Shown: in pieces, positions 42,301-52,566 of the stretch | Numbering within the stretch: the stretch's first letter is position 1 | Layout of the letters: every line of letters begins with the position of its first letter | Assembly: GCA_934045075.1 (NCBI GenBank) | Contig: OW203732.1 | Location: 12,688,201 to 12,752,200, forward strand | Direction: 5' to 3' | Length of the DNA: 64,000 bases | Origin: Yponomeuta sedellus | Taxonomy: Eukaryota > Arthropoda > Insecta > Lepidoptera > Yponomeutidae | Translations under genes and position numbers: made by a program | The notes under the pieces: model-generated | Databases searched by the model: none | What the model was told of the DNA's origin: nothing | Seen by the model: the letters and a program-made list of their open reading frames with translations, nothing else

Positions 42301-45300
42301 ATCACGCTATCTGTGGAACGGGTTTTGTTTTCTTAATTTTGTGTTCTTTTGCATTGTATTCCTAAGTTGCAAAAACATTTTTAAAAACCTATTTAGAGGC
42401 TAAAAATTTTACCCATGCCCGGATTCGAACCCACAACCTCTGGCTATCCGTGCCAGAGGTTGCGGGTTCGAATCCCGGCATGGGTGAAATTTTTAGCCTC
42501 TAAATAGGTTTTTAAATTTGTCCTTAGCACGTGTTAGTGCATTAAAAATAAAAATATTGCAAAAACATACGAAGGACATTCTAAAGCTACGTATATACGT
42601 ATTAGGTCATAATTCAGCTCATGCACGAATGTTTTCAACTCAACTAGTTAATTTAACATGTTTGTATCTTTTATTAATTTTACTTATTTAAAAAAAAAGA
42701 CAACCAGTTTACAACTTTGTAATATTTTAGACTTGCTACATGAAAGTAAACAACGAGAGAAAATTCGCTGTTGATGTAGTGAAAGTGAAAAATACTAGAA
42801 GAATACTAGTAGAAGCAATACTAGACATAATTGTTAAGTCAATCACCACTACAATCACCACTAACAATGTATAATAGGCTATTTATGGTGAGATACTTAC
42901 ATAATGGCGGTTAGTATAAACAAACTACTTGACGCCGAACTTGATACCCAATGCGCGGCACGCGCCACCACTTGAGCTCAGACAGCTTTATTTATGGACT
43001 TTGTTTTTGCTGCCTAGCGACACAACGTTTATTTTTACTAATAACATGGTGGTAGTAAAATTAATATTCATTTTGCATGAATTTTATCGACAATAATTGT
43101 TTTTCCCTATTTTATCGACTTTTGCCCAATGAATACTCTCCCTTACCCCATCCCTACTAAACAAGACAAGACAATGGAAATACTATTTTATTGTTTTATT
43201 CTTTATTTTTGTCTGAATATTTACTGTAAATAGCGTAAAAAAAGAAAATAAATATTTCGTTATGAATGTACTGTTTCATTTCTCATTTACCCTTTTGTTC
43301 GTGACCTTGGTACAAAAATATAATGCAGTCGATATATTTAATTTTTACTAGATTTTGCAGAATATTTCTATAAAAGAGCATAGATTTCAATAAGATAAGA
43401 GTATTTTCATTCAATAAAAGTGGTTTTCACTTCGTAAGGACCCACATTTACAGTGCATTTTCGAATTCAAATTGTCACTCTCATACTGTTCAACAGGAAA
43501 TGTTAGCTTTCTTGCAAAAAGTTTGATTCTGTTTTGGTAATAAATTTTGTACGGGATAGAAAAAACAAACTTGATAGAATGAATAGGTATATATTCAGAA
43601 CCCTGTTACATAAATTTATCTTTTCCTAAACTTACGTAATAGTTCGTAAGCACACAAAAGTTTAGGGCACTACGCAAAAATTGCTAGTAATTACGTTTTC
43701 GTACTCTGAATGTGAGGATTGGCGTGTCTGAATTTTGATAAAGTTGTTATTGTTTAGTAAAGTGGTTATTCTAGAGTGTAATTATTCCTGTCTCAACCAA
43801 ATCCGTACATTGGTAAATCTCAATAATTTGAGATTTAGGCAACCTGGTAATTTTTTTTTTGCGCCACCATGACACCCCTGTCAGTTTAATGTCATGTGAT
43901 GTACTGGGGGGTCGTTAGTGGGGAGGTTAAATTTAAACAAAAGTAATTTTATTTTTCCACGTAATCTCCACTTAACTCAATGCACTTCTTCCATCTGGTT
44001 TCCAACGCCTGTATGCCGGTCATAAAAAAAGTTTCTTCAAGGCCTACAAAAAAGTCCCCCACCGCAGCTTCGACCTGCTCATTTGATGAAAATTTTTGAC
44101 CTCCAAGGCGTTTTTTCAGGTTTGGGAATAAATGAAAGTCTGAAGGTGCCAAATCAGGGGAATAGGCGGGCTGGGGCAGTAATTCAAAGCCACAATCACG
44201 AATTTGAGCCATAGATTCAACAGACGTGTGAACGCGTGCATTATCCTGATGGAACAACACTTTCTTGCTGAGTAATCCTGGCCTTTTCTCTTTGATTGTT
44301 TCACGCAAACGACGTAAAAGGGTGCAGTAATAAGCGTTTATAGTTTCACCTTTTGCAGGGTAGTCCACCATGATGACACCCTTAGCATCCCAAAAAACTG
44401 ACGCCATCACCTTGCCAGCTGACAAAATTGTTTTGGCTTTTTTTGGAGTCGGTTCATCAGGTTTTTTCCATTGCTTGGATTGCTGTTTTGACTCTGGGGT
44501 ATAGTGGTGTACCCAGGTTTCATCCATTGTCACAAATCTGGCCAAAAATTCTTGTGGATCAGCCTCAAACATTTCCAAACAGTCACGAGAAATCGTGAGC
44601 CGTATTCGTTTTTGTTCAACTGAAAGCAATCTGGGTACCCACCGCGCAGAAACCTTAGAAAATCCAAGTTCATTTACTATGATGTTTTGTGTTCTGCCAA
44701 TATCAGATCACAGATTTTCCCGATGTTTTCTTCAGTCATAGACCGGCCGGAGCGAGGGTCATCTTCAATACTCTCTCATCCACGTTTAAAGTCTGCAACC
44801 CACTTTTTCAGTCGTATACGACGGAGCAGATTCCCCCAATGTTGTTGAATCTTCGTGAATCTCTTTTGGACTTAGTTTTTTTTTAACAGGTATTTGATGA
44901 CCGCACGTCGCTCAATTTTCTCCATTCTTTAACCTCCCCACTAACGACCCCCCAGTACATCACATGACATTAAACTGACAGGGGTGTCATGGTGGCGCAA
45001 AAAAAAAATTACCAGGTTGCCTAAATCTCAAATTATTGAGATTTACCAATGTACGGATTTGGTTGAGACAGGAATAATTACACTCTAGAATAACCACTTT
45101 ACTAAACAATAACAACTTTATCAAAATTCAGACACGCCAATCCTCACATTCAGAGTACGAAAACGTAATTACTAGCAATTTTTGCGTAGTGCCCTAAACT
45201 TTTGTGTGCTTACGAACTATTACGTAAGTTTAGGAAAAGATAAATTTATGTAACAGGGTTCTGAATATATACCTATTCATTCTATCAAGTTTGTTTTTTC

Positions 45301-48300
45301 TATCCCGTACAAAATTTATTACCAAAACAGAATCAAACTTTTTGCAAGAAAGCTAACATTTCCTGTTGAACAGTATGAGAGTGACAATTTGAATTCGAAA
45401 ATGCACTGTAAATGTGGGTCCTTACGAAGTGAAAACCACTTTTATTGAATGAAAATACTCTTATCTTATTGAAATCTATGCTCTTTTATAGAAATATTCT
45501 GCAAAATCTAGTAAAAATTAAATATATCGACTGCATTATATTTTTGTACCAAGGTCACGAACAAAAGGGTAAATGAGAAATGAAACAGTACATTCATAAC
45601 GAAATATTTATTTTCTTTTTTTACGCTATTTACAGTAAATATTCAGACAAAAATAAAGAATAAAACAATAAAATAGTATTTCCATTGTCTTGTCTTGTTT
45701 AGTAGGGATGGGGTAAGGGAGAGTATTCATTGGGCAAAAGTCGATAAAATAGGGAAAAACAATTATTGTCGATAAAATTCATGCAAAATGAATATTAATT
45801 TTACTACCACCATGTTATTAGTAAAAATAAACGTTGTGTCGCTAGGCAGCAAAAACAAAGTCCATAAATAAAGCTGTCTGAGCTCAAGTGGTGGCGCGTG
45901 CCGCGCATTGGGTATCAAGTTCGGCGTCAAGTAGTTTGTTTATACTAACCGCCATTATGTAAGTATCTCACCATAAATAGCCTATTATACATTGTTAGTG
46001 GTGATTGTAGTGGTGATTGACTTAACAATTATGTCTAGTATTGCTTCTACTAGTATTCTTCTAGTATTTTTCACTTTCACTACATCAACAGCGAATTTTC
46101 TCTCGTTGTTTACTTTCATGTAGCAAGTCTAAAATATTACAAAGTTGTAAACTGGTTGTCTTTTTTTTTAAATAAGTAAAATTAATAAAAGATACAAACA
46201 TGTTAAATTAACTAGTTGAGTTGAAAACATTCGTGCATGAGCTGAATTATGACCTAATACGTATATACGTAGCTTTAGAATGTCCTTCGTATGTTTTTGC
46301 AATATTTTTATTTTTAATGCACTAACACGTGCTAAGGACAAATTTAAAAACCTATTTAGAGGCTAAAAATTTCACCCATGCCGGGATTCGAACCCGCAAC
46401 CTCTGGCACGGATAGCCAGAGGTTGTGGGTTCGAATCCGGGCATGGGTAAAATTTTTAGCCTCTAAATAGGTTTTTAAAAATGTTTTTGCAACTTAGGAA
46501 TACAATGCAAAAGAACACAAAATTAAGAAAACAAAACCCGTTCCACAGATAGCGTGATGCAGCTGATCATGCAAACAAAAAATACAATAATCCAACACCA
46601 CACTGTTAGTTTATTTGTTTATATAATAAATGTCATGTAGTATAGATGCCGGCACTTAAGAAGAGCTGCGCGTGCCCTGTAAAAGTATGGCGGTCGTAGT
46701 TCTTTCTACGTGCCAACATCTTTATCTAACCTAACGTAGTAAGGAAAATGGTTAAAACAAACATAGAACGGCAAAAGATTTTCGCCATCGTTAAGTTTAT
46801 TTTTCGTGAATTCTATGTTTTCTTTCGGTTTTAGCATTTCTGCGTATTTGTGCTAAAATAGAGATCAAACATGTCAAATACAGTTTATTGAGCAATAGGT
46901 CGTGGGTTTGATCCCTAATTTTATTGGTTTTTGCATTCTAGGTGTTTGAATGGTATTAAAGTACGAGCATTTAGAATTATGTAAGTATGTATATCAGTTA
47001 GTACCCATACCACAAGTTTTGCTTAGTTACCGTGTGTGGAAATATCCCAACTATATTTTATTATTACATATTATTATTTCGTTCAAATTTAAACAGTAGT
47101 GCAATCGTGAGTTATACTGAGTGATATAATTATGAATTCTTATAACTTTTAAATTGTAGGAGTATGGAGCTTTCATAATTAAATGTTTTAACAATACTTT
47201 TATCGAATTTCCATCAAAACAATCTCGCTATTAGTACACAAACATGACATAGCAAAAGACAAAAGAAAAAGCTGCAGGAGTACATTATTTGTTTACTTAC
47301 AAAAGGGTACGCCGTTGGATTTTACCTGCCCATCAAATTAATGAAAAATGTTAAACTCCACCTGTTCCATTAGTTCGATAGGCAAATAAGTTTTTCACCA
47401 ATCTAGAAAAAAAGTTTGTCTAGACAAACAAGAAAACAGAACGTAAAGGAGCGGACGAAGTATGTCTACTTTTATTATCTACATACACAAATCTTACATA
47501 AAAATCACAAATCAAAATCACTTACACAACTCTGACATGCGTCAACCTCTCTCAAATATACAGTATAATAAATGAATAGGCGACAACCGAAAACTGTAGC
47601 CAAACAAAGCCAAGGGAAAACAGAACCGAAATGTAACAGGCGATTTAAAAAAAATGCGCTCTTATTCACTCACGTGCCATGTGCTCCGGTAACGGTTCGG
47701 CGTAAGAGTGAAAAAGGCGAAAACATTTTTCGAGACAAAGCGGCACGTTACACTCCGGGCACTCGTATACTGTTTTCGTCCTTCGTTCGCATTTTTTGCA
47801 CCAAGTACAATAGCCGCGACCCAAGTTCGAACGATGGGCCGTGTTGGCCAACATCGCTTCAGTAACGAGTTTCCGACGAATAAAATGTCGCTCTGTCAAT
47901 CGCCGAACTGGTAGTGGGAACTGTGACGGTACAGCCTGTCGCTCAGTGGCCCGAGGAACACGAGGAAGGTGTTTGTCAATAATGGATTGAACTAGCGTCA
48001 GCCGAAACGCCAGAGAATCCAATTTCGTTCCACTACTTTTTTCTAACAAAATGCGTGCATTTTGAATAGAAATGTTCAAGAGCCTTTTGAAGAACTTCTT
48101 TGTCCATTTTCGGCACTGTTTCCGTTCGACTAAGTAAGGTTCCAGCATTTGATCTAAGCGATCAACCCCACCCATTCCCCGATTGTAGTCGTCAACGAGT
48201 TCCAATTTGAATTGGGCCGGACGACCTGGCCTACCTTCTTTCTGAATCTGAGTAGTGTCGTGGCATGTGGTAATAAGGTGTAATCGCTTTCTATCTTGTA

Positions 48301-51300
48301 ATGCCACCACCGCAACATCACCAGATTGTCGAGCAACAAACTCACCCTCAGCTAGAACGGCCTTCTGAACGACGACAGGAACATTTTTCCTATTGGAACG
48401 CAGGGTTCCAACACAGTCGGTGCGGTGTCGTTTCAGAAACCGTGCCAGTTGAGGGGAGTTAAACCAATTATCCATGAACAAGACATGACCCAAATTCAGA
48501 ATTGGTTGAACCAGTTTCATTACAGTTGAAACGCTCGAGGGAAGAGCAGCGTCGGGAGTCGTCCTACGGCCAACGTAAACAAAGAACGACCATAAATACC
48601 CAGTTGCGCTTTCGCACAATTGAAAGGTCTTTATGCCGAACCTTGCCGCTTTCATTTTAATATACTGCTTAAATGAAAGAGGCCCTTTCCACAGTGTCAA
48701 CGATTCATCGATGCAAATATCCTGGTCCATTGTATAATGTTCCTTAAACTTACTGTTCAAATGGTCCAGTATTGGGCCCATTGGATACAATACGTTTTCG
48801 GGATCGTTTGGATCGCGTGAACCGTCAGCAAGGTGAAAGGCTCTATTTAAATTCCAGTACCTTTTCTCCGTGAACAGGCATCGGAATATGTCTGTCCGCA
48901 TTATAGGTAACTTGCTAAAGCAAGATTTGATGGTAGGCATTCTAATAATGCCTAACATCATCCAGAATGCGAACAGCACAAGGATTTCGTCTAAATTGGT
49001 CGGCTCCCAATCATGACGGAATCTCATGCTCCGAATGCCCTGGGCGTACCTATTGCTTTCCGTGGCTACGTGGGATAATATAGTATCATCCCAATAAGCA
49101 CGGAATGCACTATAAGCGTTATCGAAAACGCTGGTTGGCCCAGGATTTTCGGGGAGGAATCTTTCTTTCCTTCCTTGCCATCCATCCATCGGCTCCCACT
49201 GAAAATCTTCACAGTCAAAGAAAGCTTCCTCCTGCTCATTCATATTTTCGACTACTCTGCGTTCACGCACAACGCGTTCTCGTCTGTTACGATCGGCCAA
49301 TAAGCGGCCGATATCCTGCCGCATCTGTGCGGGCAACTCGTCGTCAGCAACAAAGCGCTCAACTAGAGGCTGCCCGCGCACCCATCCACTACCTCCTCTG
49401 CCACTCCTCATACCTCGTCCGCCGCGTCCACGCCCTATTCGCCCTCCCCGAGTGGCACCACGTCCACGAGTAGCAGCAGCGGCGGGTCCCGGCGCGTCCA
49501 GCAGCTCCACGACACCAAACCTCGGCACCTCTTCGTCGTGAACAGACCTGTAAAGTAAAATTAAATTGAAAATGGTTCTATAGATACAAAAACACACCAT
49601 GTGATTTGAGCAATATAAATATTTATTCAAACTTACAACGGGCTGATGTTTCGCAACATCTCCCTACGGACTTCATCATCGTCACTGCTGCTGCTGCTGG
49701 AGAGCCTGTTCGAAAAATAAACGTTAAAAAAGTAGTACCATTTATTTTCTCCATACATATAGGAGAGTAACAAAATATTTTACTAAGATAATAATTACCT
49801 CTCGTCCCGGGAGGGCGAATCTCCGTGAGATTCTCTGTAAACAATAACATATTTGTTATTTATCCACTTGCAAAAAAAAAACTAGGTAGAAAAAACATCA
49901 AGTATTATACCTAGAGGTAGAAGGTGGCACGCTTAGTGCCTCCAGTGGCACTAGCTCCCCGTCCTCCTTCTCCAGCATGATGTCCATTGCCTGTAAGAAG
50001 TATAAACCTAAATTAACGGAACGAACAACAAATAATACAAAATTAGTATTCATATAATAAAATATTCATATAATGAAGCGCTCGTGGCCTAGGAGAACCG
50101 AGTGATTGGAATCAATCACTTGGTTAAGCAACAACAGGCGCGGTCAGGTACAGGATGGGTGAGCGTCCCGTGACAGTCGTTAAGCCATGTCAGAGGCCTT
50201 ATGGGCGGCTTGATAACTTCTGACAGTGAGGCCCGCCACTGTCTCACAATCCTCCACCAACCCGGACTTGGCCCCCGTGGTGGAGTAAGGCCTAACCTTC
50301 CTGCGATGCAGGAAGAGACTCGTGCCCCAGCAGTGGGGACATATAAGGGTTGATAACGATTCATATAGGTAATATATAATAACATACCATCAGGTTTGCC
50401 ACCCCAGTTTCCTCCTCCTCCTCCTCCAGCCCAAACACCAACTCCCCCTCGCTCTCATCCTCTTCCTCCTCATCCTGTAGGAGGTCTACAAATTCCTGAG
50501 GAATTGGGTGTCCAGGTCTCCACATCTATAAAATAAATAAATAATATTTTTTGTATAAACTATCAGATAAATATTAGAATCTAATTAGAAATTTGCGTAT
50601 TCTCACTAGAAACTTATAGGAAATGCCGATAATCAATTGAAATAGTCATAGAACATCACTACAGAACTGGAAGACACGACCGGAAGTCGTGACGGAAATT
50701 TCCTATATACGAACCAATTTCCGGTATACCAACGACTCGGAAAGCGACGGAAAATATTTTGTTTTTGTAATTATTTCACCAATACTTAGTGATTCTACAT
50801 AAAAACGATGAAAATAACAAAGTACGATAGTTTTACTGGCCAAATATAGTGGGTTTTATCCAAATTACTCAAACAATCATCAAAAATGTCGAAAGAAAGT
50901 ACAACTTTTTTACAAAATGGCTTTATCGAACATTTTCTTGAGCCAAATTTAAAGTATTTATTGCATTATTTAGGTAAAACGATGTGTATTGATTGAAATA
51001 AATGCATAAAGTAACACGTAAATACACTTTACACTTACCTTTCTAACAAAAAAACACTTTTTCTTCAATAATTTCTCGAGCGCTCTCACCACTTCACGGC
51101 AAAAAAATTGACAATAAAATTGACTGCTTTTTTTGTTAGAAGTGCCATAGAGTATTATACCACAGATTAAAGGTAATTTTATGCTCTGTACGAGCCCTTA
51201 CACGCTCAATCGATACCATAGAACAATAACGCACTTTTAAACATTTTTTTGGTCTGTTGGCTTTTGGGACAGATCTGTCTCAGCTGCGCGTTTGACGTTA

Positions 51301-51646
51301 CTCTATGCGCTGAGACAGATCTGTCTCCGCTGCGAGTTGGGAGGTTAATATTGTTTTCTTGCTGAGGCCGCGAACTTTTCAATCCATCCTCGTATATTTA
51401 GTACCTACCAAATAGAAACTGTAAGATATGACAACATAATATTTATCTTATACACAATTTTTTCGCAGGATGTTTATCCTCATGTGTCTGTGGCGTGCTA
51501 CTCGGCGTCCAGTGCTGCGTCCGACGTGAAATTCGCCAGCGCAAAATGCGTGCCAACGTCCATATTCCTTTACAACCTATGATGGTAAGTTTCGATGTTT
51601 GCTCCTTTGTTATTTTCCAGCATGCTTTTTATTGATGGTCACTATA

Positions 51647-51725
<79 letters not shown>

Positions 51726-52566
51726 ATATTCATGGACATATTACACAGATCTCGTTAGCCCTATACTTAGTACAACTGAATGACTTGTGTTATAGGTGCT
51801 AACTCGACGATAGATTTAATACAATAAATACATAGTTACCATCCAAGACCCGAGACAAACTAGAAAAGTTCGTTTCCTAGTTTGACCCGGCCGGGGATCG
51901 AACCCGAGACCTTCGGTTTTACAGTCAGCGTGCCAAACCGCTGCGCCACCGAGGCCGTTATATTTCTTTACTATCTAAGGCAGATTCCTGGCAGTAGCTG
52001 AATGAAAGAAGAGACGTCATAACCAGGAGTGTATGAGTAAGGGCTATTAACTATAATTCTTTTAATTTTGCTTACAGGAAGCTCCTGCCCCTGCTTGCCC
52101 TCTCCTGACAACGACATTACCTCGTGGCCAAATATATAGGTAGAGGAAGAATGAAAAATTATTTATTTAATTGCAATAGAACATAGAAGACATGACCCAA
52201 GACATCTCAGAGACGAGTGAAAATTATAACTATACTCAGATCTACAGACCCTTGAAGTTGCAAAAAACAAACTGTAAAAATTTACGCAAAAAAAACTTAT
52301 GGCTGTTTATGCCGCAAAAAAAACATTTCCGACACTTTATTTTACACAAAGAAAGCAATACGCGCTGGGCACGCGTGGATATATTTACACAAACCATACT
52401 TAAGCGTATTATAAACTACTACATTGGAGAGCTTATTTCTGTAAAAAAAACCACCGGTTTTTTGTCTCTTATGATGACTTTTCCATGTCTCAGGCCAACT
52501 ACCATGCTGTGTGTGGACGAAGACGTAACCGGAGTGCCATGGTGGCGCCGCACCTCAACAGACTGA
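36362..52566 (+). CDS. Unnamed two-segment membrane protein, split by the giant palindrome (7 exons, ~305 aa)
   Basis: Exons: 36362-36415, 36520-36708, 36782-37099, 37210-37315, 51469-51584, 52078-52139, 52494-52566. All are GT-AG and phases agree, giving 918 nt including TGA. The first exon is tentative; translation could begin at 36523 instead (286 aa). The N-terminal half is polar and Tyr/Pro-rich. Two hydrophobic segments follow: VIFVVGILTGISLCIAGIVL, then LGVLVYIGCLSSCVCGVLLG. A Cys/Arg-rich juxtamembrane stretch (CCVRREIRQRK) and a short tail ending RRTSTD come next. Intron 4 holds the 13.8-kb transposon palindrome; without it the intron would be about 319 bp. The protein resembles the convergent gene at 55017-62499. 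I do not recognise a named family. Confidence 0.75.
37515..37593 (+). repeat. piggyBac terminal region with two subterminal palindromes (left arm)
   Basis: Right after TTAA come CCTCCCAACTCGCAGCG, the perfect 16-bp palindrome GAGACAGATCTGTCTC (37532-37547) and a near copy GAGACAGATCTGTCCC (37578-37593). These are plausible transposase-binding repeats. The mirror lies at 51266-51344. Confidence 0.75.
38334..41193 (+). CDS. piggyBac transposase, left-arm copy (5 exons, 734 aa)
   Basis: Cut-and-paste transposase acting at TTAA. Exons: 38334-38471, 38869-38948, 39025-39060, 39154-39222, 39312-41193; all GT-AG and in phase (2,205 nt). The N-terminus is acidic (DEEEEDESEGE). Next come a Gly/Arg-rich RGRGATRGGRIGRGRGG stretch and the DDE_Tnp_1_7 domain. 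The catalytic aspartates are Asp388 (CIDESL), Asp467 (FMDNWF) and Asp570 (GGVDRLD), with spacing 79 and 103, close to the classical piggyBac triad. The C-terminal Cys-rich domain (688-721: CTWCKKC, CPEC, CLEKC, H) is the usual end-binding zinc domain. An AATAAA lies at about 41382. Intron 1 contains a family D repeat. The gene appears fully intact. Confidence 0.95.
38500..38790 (+). repeat. Family D repeat, copy 3, inside transposase intron 1
   Basis: Plus-strand order CCCACTGCTGGGGC, CTGCATCGCAGGAAGG, GGGGGCCAAGTCC, GACAGTGGCGGGCC, AAGGCCTCTGACATGGC, then CCTGACCGCGCCTGTTGTTG and TAGGCCACGAGCGCTTCA. This is the most complete copy of the family in the window. It predates the palindrome because the mirror copy is at 50069-50359. 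Confidence 0.75.
41194..43903. other. Distal part of the left palindrome arm, no gene
   Basis: This lies between the transposase stop and the mariner. It holds the transposase 3' UTR, AT-rich unassigned DNA, a family A mini-palindrome (42375-42556) and a flank CACCATGACACCCCTGTCAG adjoining the mariner. No second piggyBac terminus (TTAA-adjacent CCTCCC motif) was seen here, so the original opposite end is missing. The right-arm mirror is 44956-47665. Confidence 0.55.
42375..42556. repeat. Family A head-to-head mini-palindrome (left arm)
   Basis: A reversed 3' half (AACCTATTTAGAGGC, ACCCATGCCCGGATTCGAAC) runs into CTCTGGCTATCCGTGCCAGA. It then returns as the forward 3' half (GGGTTCGAATCCCGGCATGG, GCCTCTAAATAGG). 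The loop is exactly the family's anticodon stem-loop. The 5' half with the A box is absent. The mirror is at 46303-46484. Confidence 0.8.
43904..44955 (-). mobile_element. mariner element with 28-bp inverted repeats, at the palindrome centre
   Basis: Perfect 28-bp terminal repeats at 43904-43931 and 44928-44955 begin CTGGGGGGTCGTTAGTG, and TA dinucleotides flank both ends. Length is 1,052 bp. The encoded transposase (minus strand) is broken in its N-terminal third. Only the terminal repeats are symmetric; the body is single-copy, so the palindrome has a real asymmetric spacer. Confidence 0.92.
43949..44925 (-). pseudogene. mariner transposase, N-terminal third broken
   Basis: From the ATG at 44925 the frame reads MEKIERRAVIKYLLKK and then breaks at an A-run. 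Later pieces read KKWVADFKRG, stop, ESIEDDPRSGRSMTEENIGK and further stops, so the DNA-binding half is disrupted. The catalytic part is open from about 44629 to 43949 (226 codons): TMDETWVHHYTPE, LFHQDNARVH and YSPDLAPSDFHLFP give the D,D34D triad (34 residues between the last two). Without the N-terminal helix-turn-helix region it should not transpose itself, although the ends could be moved in trans. Confidence 0.9.
46303..46484. repeat. Family A head-to-head mini-palindrome (right arm mirror)
   Basis: Inverted copy of 42375-42556, with the same GGATTCGAACC / GGTTCGAATCC pair around the anticodon-like stem-loop. It shows that the mini-palindrome existed before the large duplication. Confidence 0.8.
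47666..50525 (-). CDS. piggyBac transposase, right-arm copy (5 exons, 734 aa)
   Basis: Mirror of the gene at 38334-41193. Exons on the minus strand: 50525-50388, 49990-49911, 49834-49799, 49705-49637, 49547-47666. The large exon translates to the identical protein, and the splice borders are the same. Catalytic Asp388, Asp467 and Asp570 and the C-terminal zinc domain are all kept. The two genes are convergent toward the mariner, so read-through from either gives antisense to the other. Confidence 0.95.
50069..50359 (-). repeat. Family D repeat, mirror of copy 3
   Basis: Inverted copy of 38500-38790 within intron 1 of the right-arm transposase gene (CAGCAGTGGGG, CTGCGATGCAGGAAGA, GGACTTGGCCCCCG). 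Confidence 0.75.
51266..51344 (-). repeat. piggyBac terminal region (right arm mirror)
   Basis: Exact inverted copy of 37515-37593, carrying the same two GACAGATCTGTC palindromes and ending next to TTAA at 51345-51348. Both ends of the block are therefore the same transposon end, not a left/right pair. Confidence 0.75.
51649..51959 (-). repeat. Family B tRNA-derived SINE-like repeat, copy 1, with (TTTA)n tail
   Basis: On the minus strand the head is GGCCTCGGTGGCGCAGCGG (A box), with a B box GGTTCGATCCC, then GGCCGGGTCAAACTAGG. The body reaches about 51728 and then a (TTTA)n run of ~80 bp (51649-51727), which reads as its 3' tail. It lies in intron 5 of the membrane-protein gene. Confidence 0.75.

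Larger units (their letters stand above)
37511..51348. mobile_element. 13.8-kb piggyBac-mariner-piggyBac palindrome flanked by TTAA
   Basis: The left and right halves are reverse complements about 44429.5; every paired position tested sums to 88859. Examples are outer TTAA 37511/51348, transposase start codon 38334/50525, its stop 41193/47666, and mariner ends 43904/44955. Each arm is ~6.39 kb (37511-43903 and 44956-51348), and the spacer is the mariner. The outer ends are identical (TTAACCTCCCAACTCGC...), i.e. two copies of the same piggyBac terminus. The host sequence reads through once the block is removed at TTAA. No difference between the arms was found in the parts compared. It is either extremely young or an assembly fold-back. 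Confidence 0.88.

Noticed and set aside
37511..51348. CRISPR-like or tandem array explanation for the large symmetry
   Set aside because: There are only two units, in inverted orientation, in a eukaryotic genome; the structure is a transposon palindrome.
51890..51958. Second tRNA-like sequence with an apparent tRNA fold
   Set aside because: Same head occurs with an identical long body at 55.7 kb and a simple-sequence tail here; this is a repeat family, not a tRNA gene.
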